From contig NZ_CADIJY010000007.1 in assembly GCF_902859735.1 (NCBI RefSeq), positions 124,001 through 188,000 on the forward strand: a stretch of DNA of 64,000 bases, read 5' to 3'. This DNA is from Achromobacter aegrifaciens. Its GTDB lineage: Bacteria > Pseudomonadota > Gammaproteobacteria > Burkholderiales > Burkholderiaceae_B. Made by a program: the position numbers and the translations under genes. This document shows, piece by piece, positions 8,549-17,368 of this stretch (positions are counted from its first letter, which is position 1; every line of letters begins with the position of its first letter). The notes beneath the pieces were generated by a model. That model searched no databases, was not told the origin of the DNA, and saw only the letters and a list, made by a program, of their open reading frames with translations.

Positions 8549-11482
8549 ATGCAGACTACGATCGCCTCTGTGACCCGGCCCTCGGCCGTGCCGCCCTCCC
8601 AAACCGATTCCCCTGCCGACCCCAATGGCGGGCAATGGGCCAGCTACAACATCATTCGCCGCAATGGCTCGGTGGTCGGGTTCGAACCCAACAAGATCGC
8701 CATCGCCATGACCAAGGCCTTCCTGGCCGTCAACGGCGGCCAGGGCGCGGCCTCCGCGCGCGTGCGTGAGCTGGTCGAGAACCTGACCGGCCAGGCCGTC
8801 AACGCGCTGGTGCGCAACCGCCCCAACGGCGGCACCTTCCATATTGAAGACATCCAGGACCAGGTCGAACTGGCCCTGATGCGCTCGGGCGAACACGACG
8901 TCGCCCGCGCCTACGTGCTATACCGCGAAAAGCGCACGCAGGAACGCGCTGCCGCCGCTGCCGCCGCCGCCGACAACCAGGAAAAGGCCGCCGCCCCGCA
9001 GGAACACGTGTTGAACGTGACCGACGCCGGCGTGCGCCGCCCGCTGGATCTGGCTGAGCTGCGCGCCACCATCGAAGCCGCCGGCGAAGGCCTGGCCGAA
9101 TTCATCGACACGGAAGCGATCCTGAAGGAAACGGTCAAGAACCTCTACGACGGCATCCCCGTCGACGAAGTGTTCAAGTCCGCCATCCTGTCCGCGCGCG
9201 CGCTGGTCGAAAAGGACCCGGCCTACAGCCAGGTCACCGCCCGTCTGCTGCTGCACACGATCCGCAAGGAAGTGCTGGGCGAAGAAGTCTCGCAGGACGG
9301 CATGGCCGCCCGCTACGCCGAATACTTCCCCACCTTCATCGCCCGCGGCATCGAAGGCGGCCTGCTGTCGCCCGATCTGGCCAGCTATGACCTGACCAAG
9401 CTGGGCCACGCCCTGAACGCCAAGCGCGACCTGCAATTCGGCTACCTCGGCCTGCAGACCTTGTACGACCGCTACTTCCTGCACATCCGCGGCACGCGCA
9501 TCGAACTGCCGCAGGTGTTCTTCATGCGCGTGGCCATGGGTCTGGCGCTGCGCGAGACCGACCGCGAAGCCCGCGCCATCGAGTTCTACGAGATCCTGTC
9601 CTCGTTCGACTTCATGAGCTCGACGCCGACGCTGTTCAACTCGGGCACGCTGCACTCGCAGCTGTCGTCGTGCTACCTGACCACCGTCTCCGACGACCTG
9701 GAAGGCATCTACGACGCCATCAAGGAAAACGCACTGCTGGCCAAGTACGCCGGCGGCCTGGGCAACGACTGGACCCCGGTGCGCGCGCTGCGCAGCCACA
9801 TCAAGGGCACCAACGGCGAAAGCCAGGGCGTCGTGCCGTTCCTGAAGGTCGTCAACGACACCGCCGTCGCGGTCAACCAGGGCGGCAAGCGCAAGGGCGC
9901 TGTCTGCACGTACCTGGAATCGTGGCACCTGGACATCGAAGAATTCCTGGAACTGCGCAAGAACACCGGCGACGAGCGCCGCCGCACGCACGACATGAAC
10001 ACGGCGAACTGGATTCCCGACCTGTTCATGAAGCGCGTCATGGAAGGCGGCGAGTGGACGCTGTTCTCGCCGTCCGACTGCCCCGACCTGCACGACAAGT
10101 ACGGCCGCGCCTTTGAAGAAGCCTACGTGGGCTACGAAGCGCGCGTTGCCAGCGGCGAGCTCAAGCTCTTCAAGAAGATGCCGGCGCTGAACCTGTGGCG
10201 CAAGATGCTGTCGATGCTGTTCGAAACCGGCCACCCCTGGATCACGTTCAAGGATCCTTGCAACATCCGTTCGCCGCAGCAGCACGTCGGCGTCGTGCAC
10301 AGCTCGAACCTGTGCACCGAGATCACGCTGAACACCAACGAATCCGAAATCGCGGTGTGCAACCTGGGTTCCGTGAACCTGGTCGCGCACATGAAGCCGG
10401 CTGCCGGCGGCGGTTTCGAACTCGACCACGACAAGATCAAGCGCACGGTCAGCATCGCCATGCGCATGCTCGACAACGTGATCGACATCAACTACTACGC
10501 CGTCGACAAGGCCCGCAATTCCAACGCGCGCCATCGTCCGGTGGGCATGGGCATCATGGGCTTCCAGGACTGCCTGCAGATGATGCGCGTGCCTTACGCA
10601 TCGCAGTCGGCCGTCGAGTTCGCCGACCGTTCGATGGAAGCCGTGTGCTATCACGCGTACTGGGCCTCGAGCCTGCTCGCTGAAGAGCGCGGCCGTTATC
10701 AATCGTATGAAGGCTCGCTGTGGTCGCGCGGCATCTTGCCGCAAGACACGTTGAAGATGCTGCGCGATGAACGCGGTGGTCACGTTGAAGTTGATGAGTC
10801 GAGCACGCTCGATTGGGATACGTTGCGCGCGCGCATCAAACAACATGGCATGCGCAACTCCAATTGCATCGCAATCGCCCCAACCGCGACTATTTCCAAT
10901 ATCATTGGTGTATCTGCGTGCATCGAACCCACTTTCCAGAACTTGTACGTCAAATCGAATCTCTCCGGCGAGTTCACGGTCGTTAACGATTACCTCGTGC
11001 GTGACCTGAAGAAACTCGGTCTCTGGGACGAAGTCATGGTCGCCGACCTCAAGTACTTCGACGGCAGCCTGTCCCGCATCGATCGCGTACCTTCCGAACT
11101 CCGCGACCTCTACGCCACCGCGTTCGAAGTCGAACCGAGCTGGCTGGTTGAATGCGCGTCGCGCCGCCAGAAGTGGATCGATCAAGCACAGTCGCTGAAC
11201 ATCTACATGTCGGGCGCGTCGGGCAAGAAGCTGGACGACACCTACAAGCTGGCCTGGAAGCGCGGCCTGAAGACGACCTACTACCTGCGTACGCTTGGCG
11301 CCACCAGCGCCGAGAAGTCCACGGGACGCGGCGGCGAATTGAACGCCGTCTCGGCGGGCGCACCGTCCGCTGGTCCTGCTGTCGCTGCTGCACCTGTTTT
11401 GCCGGAACCCGAAGTTCTCGGGGCGGTTTGCACCATGCGGCCGGGCGACCCCGGCTTCGAAGAGTGCGAAGCCTGCCAATAA
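8549..11482 (+). CDS. nrdA: ribonucleoside-diphosphate reductase, alpha subunit (class I)
   Basis: A 977-residue large subunit that reduces ribonucleoside diphosphates to deoxy forms together with the beta subunit downstream. An ATP-cone occupies about residues 33-125 (IIRRNGSVVGFEPNKIAIAM). A second cone-like segment follows after an Ala/Gln-rich linker (RPLDLAELRATIEAAGEGLA onward), so there are probably two tandem cones, as in Pseudomonas NrdA. Active-site cysteines are visible in LHSQLSSCYL, in NLCTEITLNTNESEIAVCNL, and as a C-terminal CEAC shuttle pair. Radical-transfer tyrosines are in KTTYYLRTLG (about 911-912). ATG 8549 has an AGGAG site 6 bases upstream. About 10,680-11,100 uses noticeably more A/T-ending codons than the rest. 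Confidence 0.97.
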   Translation: MQTTIASVTRPSAVPPSQTDSPADPNGGQWASYNIIRRNGSVVGFEPNKIAIAMTKAFLAVNGGQGAASARVRELVENLTGQAVNALVRNRPNGGTFHIEDIQDQVELALMRSGEHDVARAYVLYREKRTQERAAAAAAAADNQEKAAAPQEHVLNVTDAGVRRPLDLAELRATIEAAGEGLAEFIDTEAILKETVKNLYDGIPVDEVFKSAILSARALVEKDPAYSQVTARLLLHTIRKEVLGEEVSQDGMAARYAEYFPTFIARGIEGGLLSPDLASYDLTKLGHALNAKRDLQFGYLGLQTLYDRYFLHIRGTRIELPQVFFMRVAMGLALRETDREARAIEFYEILSSFDFMSSTPTLFNSGTLHSQLSSCYLTTVSDDLEGIYDAIKENALLAKYAGGLGNDWTPVRALRSHIKGTNGESQGVVPFLKVVNDTAVAVNQGGKRKGAVCTYLESWHLDIEEFLELRKNTGDERRRTHDMNTANWIPDLFMKRVMEGGEWTLFSPSDCPDLHDKYGRAFEEAYVGYEARVASGELKLFKKMPALNLWRKMLSMLFETGHPWITFKDPCNIRSPQQHVGVVHSSNLCTEITLNTNESEIAVCNLGSVNLVAHMKPAAGGGFELDHDKIKRTVSIAMRMLDNVIDINYYAVDKARNSNARHRPVGMGIMGFQDCLQMMRVPYASQSAVEFADRSMEAVCYHAYWASSLLAEERGRYQSYEGSLWSRGILPQDTLKMLRDERGGHVEVDESSTLDWDTLRARIKQHGMRNSNCIAIAPTATISNIIGVSACIEPTFQNLYVKSNLSGEFTVVNDYLVRDLKKLGLWDEVMVADLKYFDGSLSRIDRVPSELRDLYATAFEVEPSWLVECASRRQKWIDQAQSLNIYMSGASGKKLDDTYKLAWKRGLKTTYYLRTLGATSAEKSTGRGGELNAVSAGAPSAGPAVAAAPVLPEPEVLGAVCTMRPGDPGFEECEACQ

Positions 11483-11502
11483 CCGCCTCCGGAGAATGAA
11501 TC

Positions 11503-12702
11503 ATGATTAATTGGGAAGACGACACCATCGCCACGCAACCTGCACAATCGCCCGCACCCGCGGCGGGCGGGCAGGCTGCGCCCGCAGTCCGGGCGGCGAC
11601 CGGTGTTTTCGGCGACACCGCCATGCCGACGCCTGCCGCGCCTGAACACGCGGCTGGCCTGGCCGCCAGCGGCTCCGCCACCTCGCAACGCGTGAAGGTT
11701 GCCGACAAGCGCATCATCAACGGCCAGACCGACGTCAATCAGCTCGTGCCCTTCAAGTACAAGTGGGCATGGGAGAAGTACCTGGCGACTTGCGCCAACC
11801 ACTGGATGCCGCAAGAGATCAACATGTCGCGCGACATCGCCCTCTGGAAGAACCCGAACGGGCTCACCGAGGACGAGCGCCGCATCGTCAAGCGCAACCT
11901 GGGTTTCTTCGTCACCGCCGACTCGCTGGCCGCGAACAACATCGTGCTGGGCACCTACCGCCACATCACGGCGCCCGAGTGCCGCCAGTTCCTGCTGCGC
12001 CAGGCGTTTGAAGAAGCGATCCACACGCACGCCTATCAATACATCGTCGAAAGCCTGGACCTGGACGAAGCGGAGATCTTCAACGCTTACAACGAAGTGC
12101 CGTCCATCCGCGCCAAGGACGAGTTCCTGATCCCGTTCATCGACGCGATCGCGGACCCCAACTTCAAGACGGGCACCCCCGAAGCCGACCAGACGCTGCT
12201 GAAGTCGCTGATCGTCTTCGCTTGCCTGATGGAAGGCCTGTTCTTCTACGTTGGCTTCACGCAGATCCTGGCGCTGGGCCGCCAGAACAAGATGACCGGC
12301 GCCGCCGAGCAGTACATGTACATCCTGCGCGATGAATCCATGCACTGCAATTTCGGCATCGACCTGATCAACACCGTCAAACTGGAAAATCCGCATCTGT
12401 GGACGCCGGAATTCCGCGAAGAAATTCGAGAACTCTTCCGCAAAGCGGTCGAACTCGAATACGCTTACGCCGAAGACACGATGCCGCGCGGCGTGTTGGG
12501 CTTGAACGCACCTATGTTCAAATCCTACCTGCGCTTCATCGCCAACCGTCGTTGCCAGCAAATCGGTATCGAACCGCTGTACCCGCAGGAAGAAAATCCC
12601 TTCCCGTGGATGGCGGAAATGATCGATCTTAAAAAGGAACGCAACTTTTTTGAAACTCGCGTGATCGAATACCAAACCGGTGGCACGCTGAGCTGGGAGT
12701 AA
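11503..12702 (+). CDS. nrdB: ribonucleoside-diphosphate reductase, beta subunit
   Basis: A 399-residue radical-generating subunit, 20 bases after nrdA and clearly co-transcribed. Residues 1-65 are a Pro/Ala-rich extension with no fold, beyond the usual core. Metal ligands are visible: D140 ([10 protein letters not shown]), E171 and H174 ([12 protein letters not shown]), a Glu in [11 protein letters not shown], and a Glu-x-x-His in DESMHCNF. The residue seven after E171 is Tyr178, so this is a tyrosyl-radical enzyme. The surrounding EAIHTH motif resembles the Chlamydia-type subgroup, but that group carries Phe at the radical site and Glu at the first ligand. The last 300 bases are richer in A/T-ending codons. 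Confidence 0.96.
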   Translation: MINWEDDTIATQPAQSPAPAAGGQAAPAVRAATGVFGDTAMPTPAAPEHAAGLAASGSATSQRVKVADKRIINGQTDVNQLVPFKYKWAWEKYLATCANHWMPQEINMSRDIALWKNPNGLTEDERRIVKRNLGFFVTADSLAANNIVLGTYRHITAPECRQFLLRQAFEEAIHTHAYQYIVESLDLDEAEIFNAYNEVPSIRAKDEFLIPFIDAIADPNFKTGTPEADQTLLKSLIVFACLMEGLFFYVGFTQILALGRQNKMTGAAEQYMYILRDESMHCNFGIDLINTVKLENPHLWTPEFREEIRELFRKAVELEYAYAEDTMPRGVLGLNAPMFKSYLRFIANRRCQQIGIEPLYPQEENPFPWMAEMIDLKKERNFFETRVIEYQTGGTLSWE

Positions 12703-13126
12703 AAGCAGTACGTCATCAGGCCCGGCGCGGGCACGCTCCAGACGCAAGGAGCGTTGCGTTCGCGACAGGCTTGATGATGTTCTCCCTGGTCAGGGTGTTT
12801 TGCCGCCGGGCCGCCCCAAGGCAAAACGCGCCCCCTCGGGGGGCAGCAAGCCGAAGGCGCGGCGTGGGGGCAATCGAACACACGTAGAACAAGCGGTCGG
12901 CGGCCTGTGATCAGGTCGTCTACCGGCGCCATTTGAAATGGCTCGCGCCAAAGGAGCGGGGGCCATATCAAATGGCTGTGCCGAATTCATTAGCGCAAAC
13001 CGTAGTAGCTGTTGCTCGCACAGAACAGCGGCTTGCGCCGATGAATAGCCCGGGCACGATGCGCCTTGTTGGCGGATCGGGGCACGGGTTTAAGTTCTGG
13101 GACCCCTGAACCTAAGGAGCATGACC
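12703..13126. other. 424-base intergenic region, no gene seen
   Basis: Between nrdB and the histone-like gene. It holds the GC-rich hairpin repeat at 12798-12872, then two short dyads built on GCCATTTGAAATGGC (about 12929-12943, partly repeated near 12961-12973), and finally the ribosome site of the next gene. No convincing promoter boxes or RNA gene were recognised. Confidence 0.6.
12798..12872. repeat. GC-rich two-hairpin intergenic repeat
   Basis: Two stems follow each other: GTTTTGCC (12798-12805) pairs with GGCAAAAC (12821-12828), then GCCCCC-TC-GGGGGGC (12831-12845), with a tail AGCAAGCCGAAGGCG ending in GTGGGGGC. From memory, near-identical CCCCCTCGGGGGGCAGC units are scattered between genes in many Burkholderiales. 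The first stem may also end the nrdAB transcript. Only one copy is present in this window. Confidence 0.5.
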
Positions 13127-13795
13127 ATGGCAACAGCCAAGAAAGCCGTAAAGAAAGCGGTGAAGAAGCCCGCCGCCAAGAAGGCAGTAGCGAAGAAGGC
13201 CGCACCGGCCAAGAAAGCTGCCGTCAAGAAGGTAGCCGTCAAGAAAGTCGCTGCCAAGAAGCCGGCAGTGAAGAAGGTTGCCGCCAAGAAGCCGGCAGTC
13301 AAGAAGGTCGCCGCCAAGAAAGCGGTAGCCAAGAAGGCCGTCGCCAAGAAGGCAGTCGCCAAGAAAGCGGTAGCCAAGAAGGTTGTCGCCAAGAAGGCCG
13401 TGGCCAAGAAAGCTGTCGCCAAGAAGGCGGTTGCCAAGAAAGCCGTAGCCAAGAAGGTCGTCGCCAAGAAGGCCGTCGCCAAGAAAGCGGTAGCCAAGAA
13501 GGCCGTCGCCAAAAAGGCTCCTGCTGCCAAGAAGGCGGTTGCCAAGAAGGCCGTAGCCAAGAAGGCGCCTGCCGCCAAGAAGGCTGTTGCCAAGAAGGCC
13601 CCCGCTGCCAAGAAGGCTCCTGCTGCAGCCAAGCCTGCTGCTGCCAAGAAGCCTGCTGCCGCCAAGAAGCCCGCTGCGAAGAAAGCCGCTCCGAAGAAGC
13701 CCGCAACGCCGCCGTCCACGGCTGCTGCTCCGGGCGCGAAGACCGCGCTGAACCCCGCCGCGTCGTGGCCGTTCCCGACGGGTGGCCGTCCTTAA
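13127..13795 (+). CDS. histone H1-like Lys/Ala-rich DNA-binding protein
   Basis: A 222-residue protein made almost entirely of Lys, Ala, Val and Pro in tandem pentapeptide-like units ([16 protein letters not shown]). It resembles the C-terminal tail of eukaryotic H1 and the Bordetella BpH1/BpH2 proteins, which bind and compact DNA. Only the last 25 residues ([20 protein letters not shown]) leave the repeat. Two in-frame ATGs compete: 13121 sits one base after AAGGAG, whereas 13127 has the proper 7-base spacing and gives [10 protein letters not shown], so 13127 is chosen. The repeated DNA (units of about 15 bases) makes length change by slippage or recombination likely. Confidence 0.92.
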   Translation: MATAKKAVKKAVKKPAAKKAVAKKAAPAKKAAVKKVAVKKVAAKKPAVKKVAAKKPAVKKVAAKKAVAKKAVAKKAVAKKAVAKKVVAKKAVAKKAVAKKAVAKKAVAKKVVAKKAVAKKAVAKKAVAKKAPAAKKAVAKKAVAKKAPAAKKAVAKKAPAAKKAPAAAKPAAAKKPAAAKKPAAKKAAPKKPATPPSTAAAPGAKTALNPAASWPFPTGGRP

Positions 13796-13826
13796 TCCGG
13801 ACGGTTCGAAGCACTAGCTTCGCAGA

Positions 13827-13855
13827 GCCGCCTGGCTTAAGCCGGGCGGCTTTTT
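13827..13855 (+). terminator. intrinsic terminator after histone-like gene
   Basis: GCCGCCTGGCTTAAGCCGGGCGGC folds into a GC-rich stem with a TTAA loop and is followed by TTTTT. It lies 31 bases after the histone-like stop codon. Confidence 0.85.
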
Positions 13856-13976
13856 CGTGCCCGCGCGGCCCGGCATCGGCCAGCATCCTCCAGAACGGCG
13901 AGCGCGCGCGGCCTGCAGGCGATTTTTCGCCTGGGCATGCGACAATTGACTCCTCTTTTTCAGGGTGACCGTGTCC

Positions 13977-14537
13977 ATGCTCGATGAAATCTTGCGTTTC
14001 CTTCTCGAAATCGTGTTCACGCTGTTTGGCGCGGCGCTGATTGCGCGCGCCTGGATGCACGCGATACGGCTGCACCCCTTCAACCCGTTGTCGCGCTTCA
14101 TCTACCAAGTCACCAACTGGCTGGTGATGCCGCTGCGCAAGATCATTCCCGCCGGCAACAAGATCGACTGGACCAGCCTCGTCGCCGTGTGGTTGTCCGC
14201 GTTGGTCTATCTGGTGCTGATCTGGCTGGTGGTGATCGGTGCGCTGATTCCGCTGGATTACCTGCCCAGGGTCATGGGCTCGGCGCTGATCATGGCCGTC
14301 AAATGGGCGCTGAACCTGGTGGTATGGCTGACGCTGATCCAGGCCGTGCTGTCGTGGGTGAATCCGATGGCGCCCATGATGCCGCTGCTGCAGGCGCTGA
14401 CCGCGCCCATGCTGGACCCCATCCGCCGCCTGCTGCCGCGCACCGCGATCGACTTTTCGCCGCTGGTGCTGCTGATCGTCGCGCAGGTGCTGTTGATGGT
14501 GCTGTCCAACATCAGCCAGCGCATGGTGGGTCTGTAA
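13977..14537 (+). CDS. YggT-family membrane protein
   Basis: A 186-residue integral membrane protein with two copies of the YggT module, each with paired hydrophobic helices and a proline-rich turn: NPLSRFIYQVTNWLVMPLRK in the first half and APMMPLLQALTAPMLDPIRR in the second. YggT proteins are linked to osmotic tolerance and, in other bacteria, to division and shape, but the biochemical role is not known. The start is ambiguous: ATG 13977, GTG 13971 (better spaced from an AGGG) and GTG 13965 are all in frame. A single gene between two terminated neighbours. Confidence 0.88.
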   Translation: MLDEILRFLLEIVFTLFGAALIARAWMHAIRLHPFNPLSRFIYQVTNWLVMPLRKIIPAGNKIDWTSLVAVWLSALVYLVLIWLVVIGALIPLDYLPRVMGSALIMAVKWALNLVVWLTLIQAVLSWVNPMAPMMPLLQALTAPMLDPIRRLLPRTAIDFSPLVLLIVAQVLLMVLSNISQRMVGL

Positions 14538-14564
14538 AGCGGCGGGGCCACGCCCCGCCGGCCC

Positions 14565-16007
14565 TTACGCCGGAATACCGGCGTAGATCTCGACCAGCTT
14601 CTTGCGGTCGATCTTGTGATTGTTCGACATCGGTAGCGCCGCGCAGGCCACCAGCTCGGACGGCACCATGTAAGGCGGCAGGCGCTGCGCCAGCCGCTCT
14701 TTCCAGCCCGCCAGCGCCTCAGGCGCCAAAATGCGCGGCGCCTGCTCCTCCACCCCCGCCACGAATCCGATCAAGCGCACCGCCGTGCCGTCGGGCCTGC
14801 GCAGCACTGCGCAGGCGCCGCCCTCCACGCCCGGCAGGCCATGCAGCGCCTCGTCGATCTCGGCAAGCTCGATGCGATAGCCGTTCAACTTGATCTGGTC
14901 GTCCATGCGGCCGCGGCAGAACAGCAGGCCGTCGCTCTCCATCTGGCCCAGGTCGCCCGTGCGGAAGGCGCGGCGGCCGTCGGCGTAGGTGTAGAGCTTG
15001 GCTTCGTTCAGGTCCGGGCGATTCAGATAACCGCGCATGACGTGGTCGCCCACGATGCAGATCTCGCCTTCGTCCACGATCAGCACGCTATCCGGCTTGG
15101 CATGCCCCACGGGCAGCGGGTCGTGCGCGGCCAGGACGGCGTCCGTGACTTCGATCCAGGTGGTCGCCACGGTGGCTTCCGTGGGGCCGTAGGTATTGAG
15201 GATGACGGCGTCCGGGAAACGCTGGCGCAGCTTCTTGGCCAGCGCCGCGGGCAGCGGCTCGCCGCAAAACAGGAAGGTGCGCAACCCAGGCAATGCAGCC
15301 GGCGAGAAATCGCGGTTGGCCAGTTGCTGATGCGCGAACGACGGCGTGGACACCCAGACCGTCACACCGTGCTCCGCCAGGCGGGCCATCCAGGCAGCAG
15401 GCGCGGCAATCTGTTCGCGTGCATTCAGCACGCAGCAACCGCCCGCGGCCAAGGTGGCGAACACTTCGTACATGGACAGGTCAAAGCTGAATGGCGCCTG
15501 GTTCATGAACACGGGCGCTTCGCCCAGACCGAAGCTGCCCAGCATCCAGTCGCCCAGCAGGCCCACGCTTTCGCGGCCGATCTGCACGCCCTTCGGGTCA
15601 CCCGTGCTGCCGGACGTGAACATGACGTAGGCCAGGCCGCGCTCGGCCAGCATGGCGCCCTCGCCCGACGTGAAGCTGCCGCTGGCGGCATCGAACACGG
15701 CGGCGGCGCGCACGATCTCGACGATGCGGCGCAAACGCTCTTGCGGATAGATGGTATCCACCGGCACGAACGGCGCCCCGATCAGCAAGGCGCCGACCAT
15801 GGCGACGAAGAATGCAGCTTCCTTGTGACCATAGATGGCCACCGGCACGTCCGGCGCCACGCCCTGCCTGCGCGCCTCGTCGGCCCAGGCACCTGCCTCG
15901 GCGCGCAATTGCGACCAGCTCAGGCTGCGGTCGGCGGCGACGACCGCAGGCGCATCGGGCGCATATCCGGTATCTGTGAACTGGAAAGACTTCAGATCGA
16001 AACGCAT
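14565..16007 (-). CDS. dltA: D-alanine--carrier protein ligase (DltA-like)
   Basis: A 480-residue adenylation enzyme that activates D-alanine and loads it on the carrier encoded at 18530-18769. Adenylate-forming core motifs are present: YVMFTSGSTGDPKGVQIG (P-loop), NTYGPTEATVATTW, and RTGDLGQMESDGLLFCRGR followed by DDQIKLNGYRIELAEI. The C-terminal catalytic lysine region is NNHKIDRKKLVEI. It is the last gene of the minus-strand order dltC-dltD-small-dltB-dltA. The ATG at 16007 is preferred because the longer frame adds 21 residues without homologous character. In Bordetella the equivalent 'dra' locus adds D-alanine to a surface component and raises resistance to cationic peptides. Confidence 0.92.
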   Translation of the reverse strand: MRFDLKSFQFTDTGYAPDAPAVVAADRSLSWSQLRAEAGAWADEARRQGVAPDVPVAIYGHKEAAFFVAMVGALLIGAPFVPVDTIYPQERLRRIVEIVRAAAVFDAASGSFTSGEGAMLAERGLAYVMFTSGSTGDPKGVQIGRESVGLLGDWMLGSFGLGEAPVFMNQAPFSFDLSMYEVFATLAAGGCCVLNAREQIAAPAAWMARLAEHGVTVWVSTPSFAHQQLANRDFSPAALPGLRTFLFCGEPLPAALAKKLRQRFPDAVILNTYGPTEATVATTWIEVTDAVLAAHDPLPVGHAKPDSVLIVDEGEICIVGDHVMRGYLNRPDLNEAKLYTYADGRRAFRTGDLGQMESDGLLFCRGRMDDQIKLNGYRIELAEIDEALHGLPGVEGGACAVLRRPDGTAVRLIGFVAGVEEQAPRILAPEALAGWKERLAQRLPPYMVPSELVACAALPMSNNHKIDRKKLVEIYAGIPA

Positions 16008-16023
16008 GCCGAAACTCCCGGCG

Positions 16024-17151
16024 TCAGATGGGACTGCGGCCGCTGAACACGTACAGCGCCAGCGCAGCAAGAATCAGGGTGAGCACGCGCCCGAGAAAGC
16101 GCATGACGGGCTGCGCCAGCGCAGCCTGCAAGGCCGGGCGGGTGCGCGCCGCGTTGATCAGCAGGTTGTGGCCCACCGAGTACGCGCCGAACATCAGGCC
16201 GCTGACGATGTAGTGCAGCGACAGGCCATTCCAGACGCCCATGGCCAGCAAGGTCGCGAAGATGCCGATGTTCTGCGCCGCCATGCGGTGGCGTCCAAAG
16301 AACTTGGTCTTGCTCAGCGCCTTGTAGATGGGCATGAACACCACGTCGCGCAACCACTCCGACAGGCTGATGTGCCAGCGGCGCCAGAAATCCTGCGGGT
16401 TCAGTGTGGCCAGCGGATTGCGGAAGTTGATCGGCAACGTGAAGCCGAACAGCATGCCGATACCGATCGCCATGGTGGAATAGCCGGCGAAGTCGAAGAA
16501 CAGATAGGCGCTGTAGAGCGTAGCGTTGAGCGCCACGCCAGTGAACGAATAGTCATGCGCGTCCAGCGTCGCAAGGCCGTAGCGCCAGATCAGTTCGGCC
16601 ACGCCGAACTTCTGGATTACGCCCAGCATGATGAGCTCCAGGCCGCTGAGCCAGGTGTTCAGGTTCACGCCTTCGTAGCCGCGCTTCAGGTCCGCCTGGA
16701 AATTACGCCAGCGGTACATGGGACCGGCCAGCAACGTCAGCGGGAAAAACAGGTAGATGAAGTAGTCCAGCGGCGACACGCGTTCGTTGCGCTGCGCGAA
16801 CAGCAGCACGTCGATGGCGCGGAACGTGGCGAAGGACAGCCCCAGCATGGCACCCAGGTGCGACACGCCCGTCTTCACCAGCAGCAGCGGCGTCATGGTG
16901 ATGATCACGGCCAGCCAGGTGGGGATGTAGTTGCGCCGCACCGCCCACAGCGCGGTGCCGGAAATGGCCAGCAAGGCGATGGGTTGATACGGGCGCGCCC
17001 AGAACACCGCCATCCACACGCCCAGGCAGATCACGCCGATGATGTGGCGGTAGCCGATACGGAACGGCATGCCGAAGGAACGGTAGGCCAACAGGCCCAG
17101 GCCGCCGCACAAGGCGCCGCCGAAAAAGCTCAAGCTTGCGAACAATTCCAT
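16024..17151 (-). CDS. dltB: MBOAT-family D-alanyl transfer membrane protein (DltB-like)
   Basis: A 375-residue polytopic membrane protein with about 10-12 hydrophobic helices. The MBOAT signature region is visible: FWRRWHISLSEWLRDVVFMP, then WNGLSLHYIVSGLMFGAYS containing the conserved catalytic histidine. It moves the D-alanyl group from the carrier protein across the inner membrane. It sits 16 bases upstream of dltA and 7 bases downstream of the small membrane gene, so all are one operon. Confidence 0.93.
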   Translation of the reverse strand: MELFASLSFFGGALCGGLGLLAYRSFGMPFRIGYRHIIGVICLGVWMAVFWARPYQPIALLAISGTALWAVRRNYIPTWLAVIITMTPLLLVKTGVSHLGAMLGLSFATFRAIDVLLFAQRNERVSPLDYFIYLFFPLTLLAGPMYRWRNFQADLKRGYEGVNLNTWLSGLELIMLGVIQKFGVAELIWRYGLATLDAHDYSFTGVALNATLYSAYLFFDFAGYSTMAIGIGMLFGFTLPINFRNPLATLNPQDFWRRWHISLSEWLRDVVFMPIYKALSKTKFFGRHRMAAQNIGIFATLLAMGVWNGLSLHYIVSGLMFGAYSVGHNLLINAARTRPALQAALAQPVMRFLGRVLTLILAALALYVFSGRSPI

Positions 17152-17158
17152 GGCGGGC

Positions 17159-17368
17159 TCAGAACTGTTGGTATTGGAATTCGACCTTGATCGGCCCGCC
17201 GCTGCCCGTGGTGGGCTGCGCCTGCAGCACGAACACCAGGATCACGCCGATATACAGGCATAGGTGCCAGAGAAATCGGCGGCCCCAGGCGACGGCCGCC
17301 TTGCGGGTTTCCTGCCCTTCAACAGCGCGGCCGGCCTCGGGCGCGGCCGCGGGAAGAATCTTGCTCAT
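17159..17368 (-). CDS. small single-helix membrane protein of the dlt operon (DltX-like)
   Basis: A 69-residue protein with one transmembrane helix (FLWHLCLYIGVILVFVLQAQ), a basic N-terminal half and the C-terminal motif IKVEFQYQQF. It overlaps dltD by 4 bases and lies 7 bases from dltB, exactly where Gram-positive dlt operons carry the tiny DltX protein. The DltX ending (a short motif with F/Y) is acylated with D-alanine in recent models; the terminal FQYQQF here is a plausible equivalent. The assignment is by position, size and C-terminal character. Confidence 0.75.
   Translation of the reverse strand: MSKILPAAAPEAGRAVEGQETRKAAVAWGRRFLWHLCLYIGVILVFVLQAQPTTGSGGPIKVEFQYQQF

Noticed and set aside
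8918-11479. 853-codon minus-strand frame opposite nrdA
   Set aside because: Low-complexity shadow rich in Arg, Ala, Val and Gly with no recognisable domain; nrdA is unambiguous.
13090-13719. Minus-strand frame of Ala/Phe/Leu/Thr repeats opposite the histone-like gene
   Set aside because: Exact mirror of the AKKAV repeat. No start signal; it would be an unlikely membrane protein.
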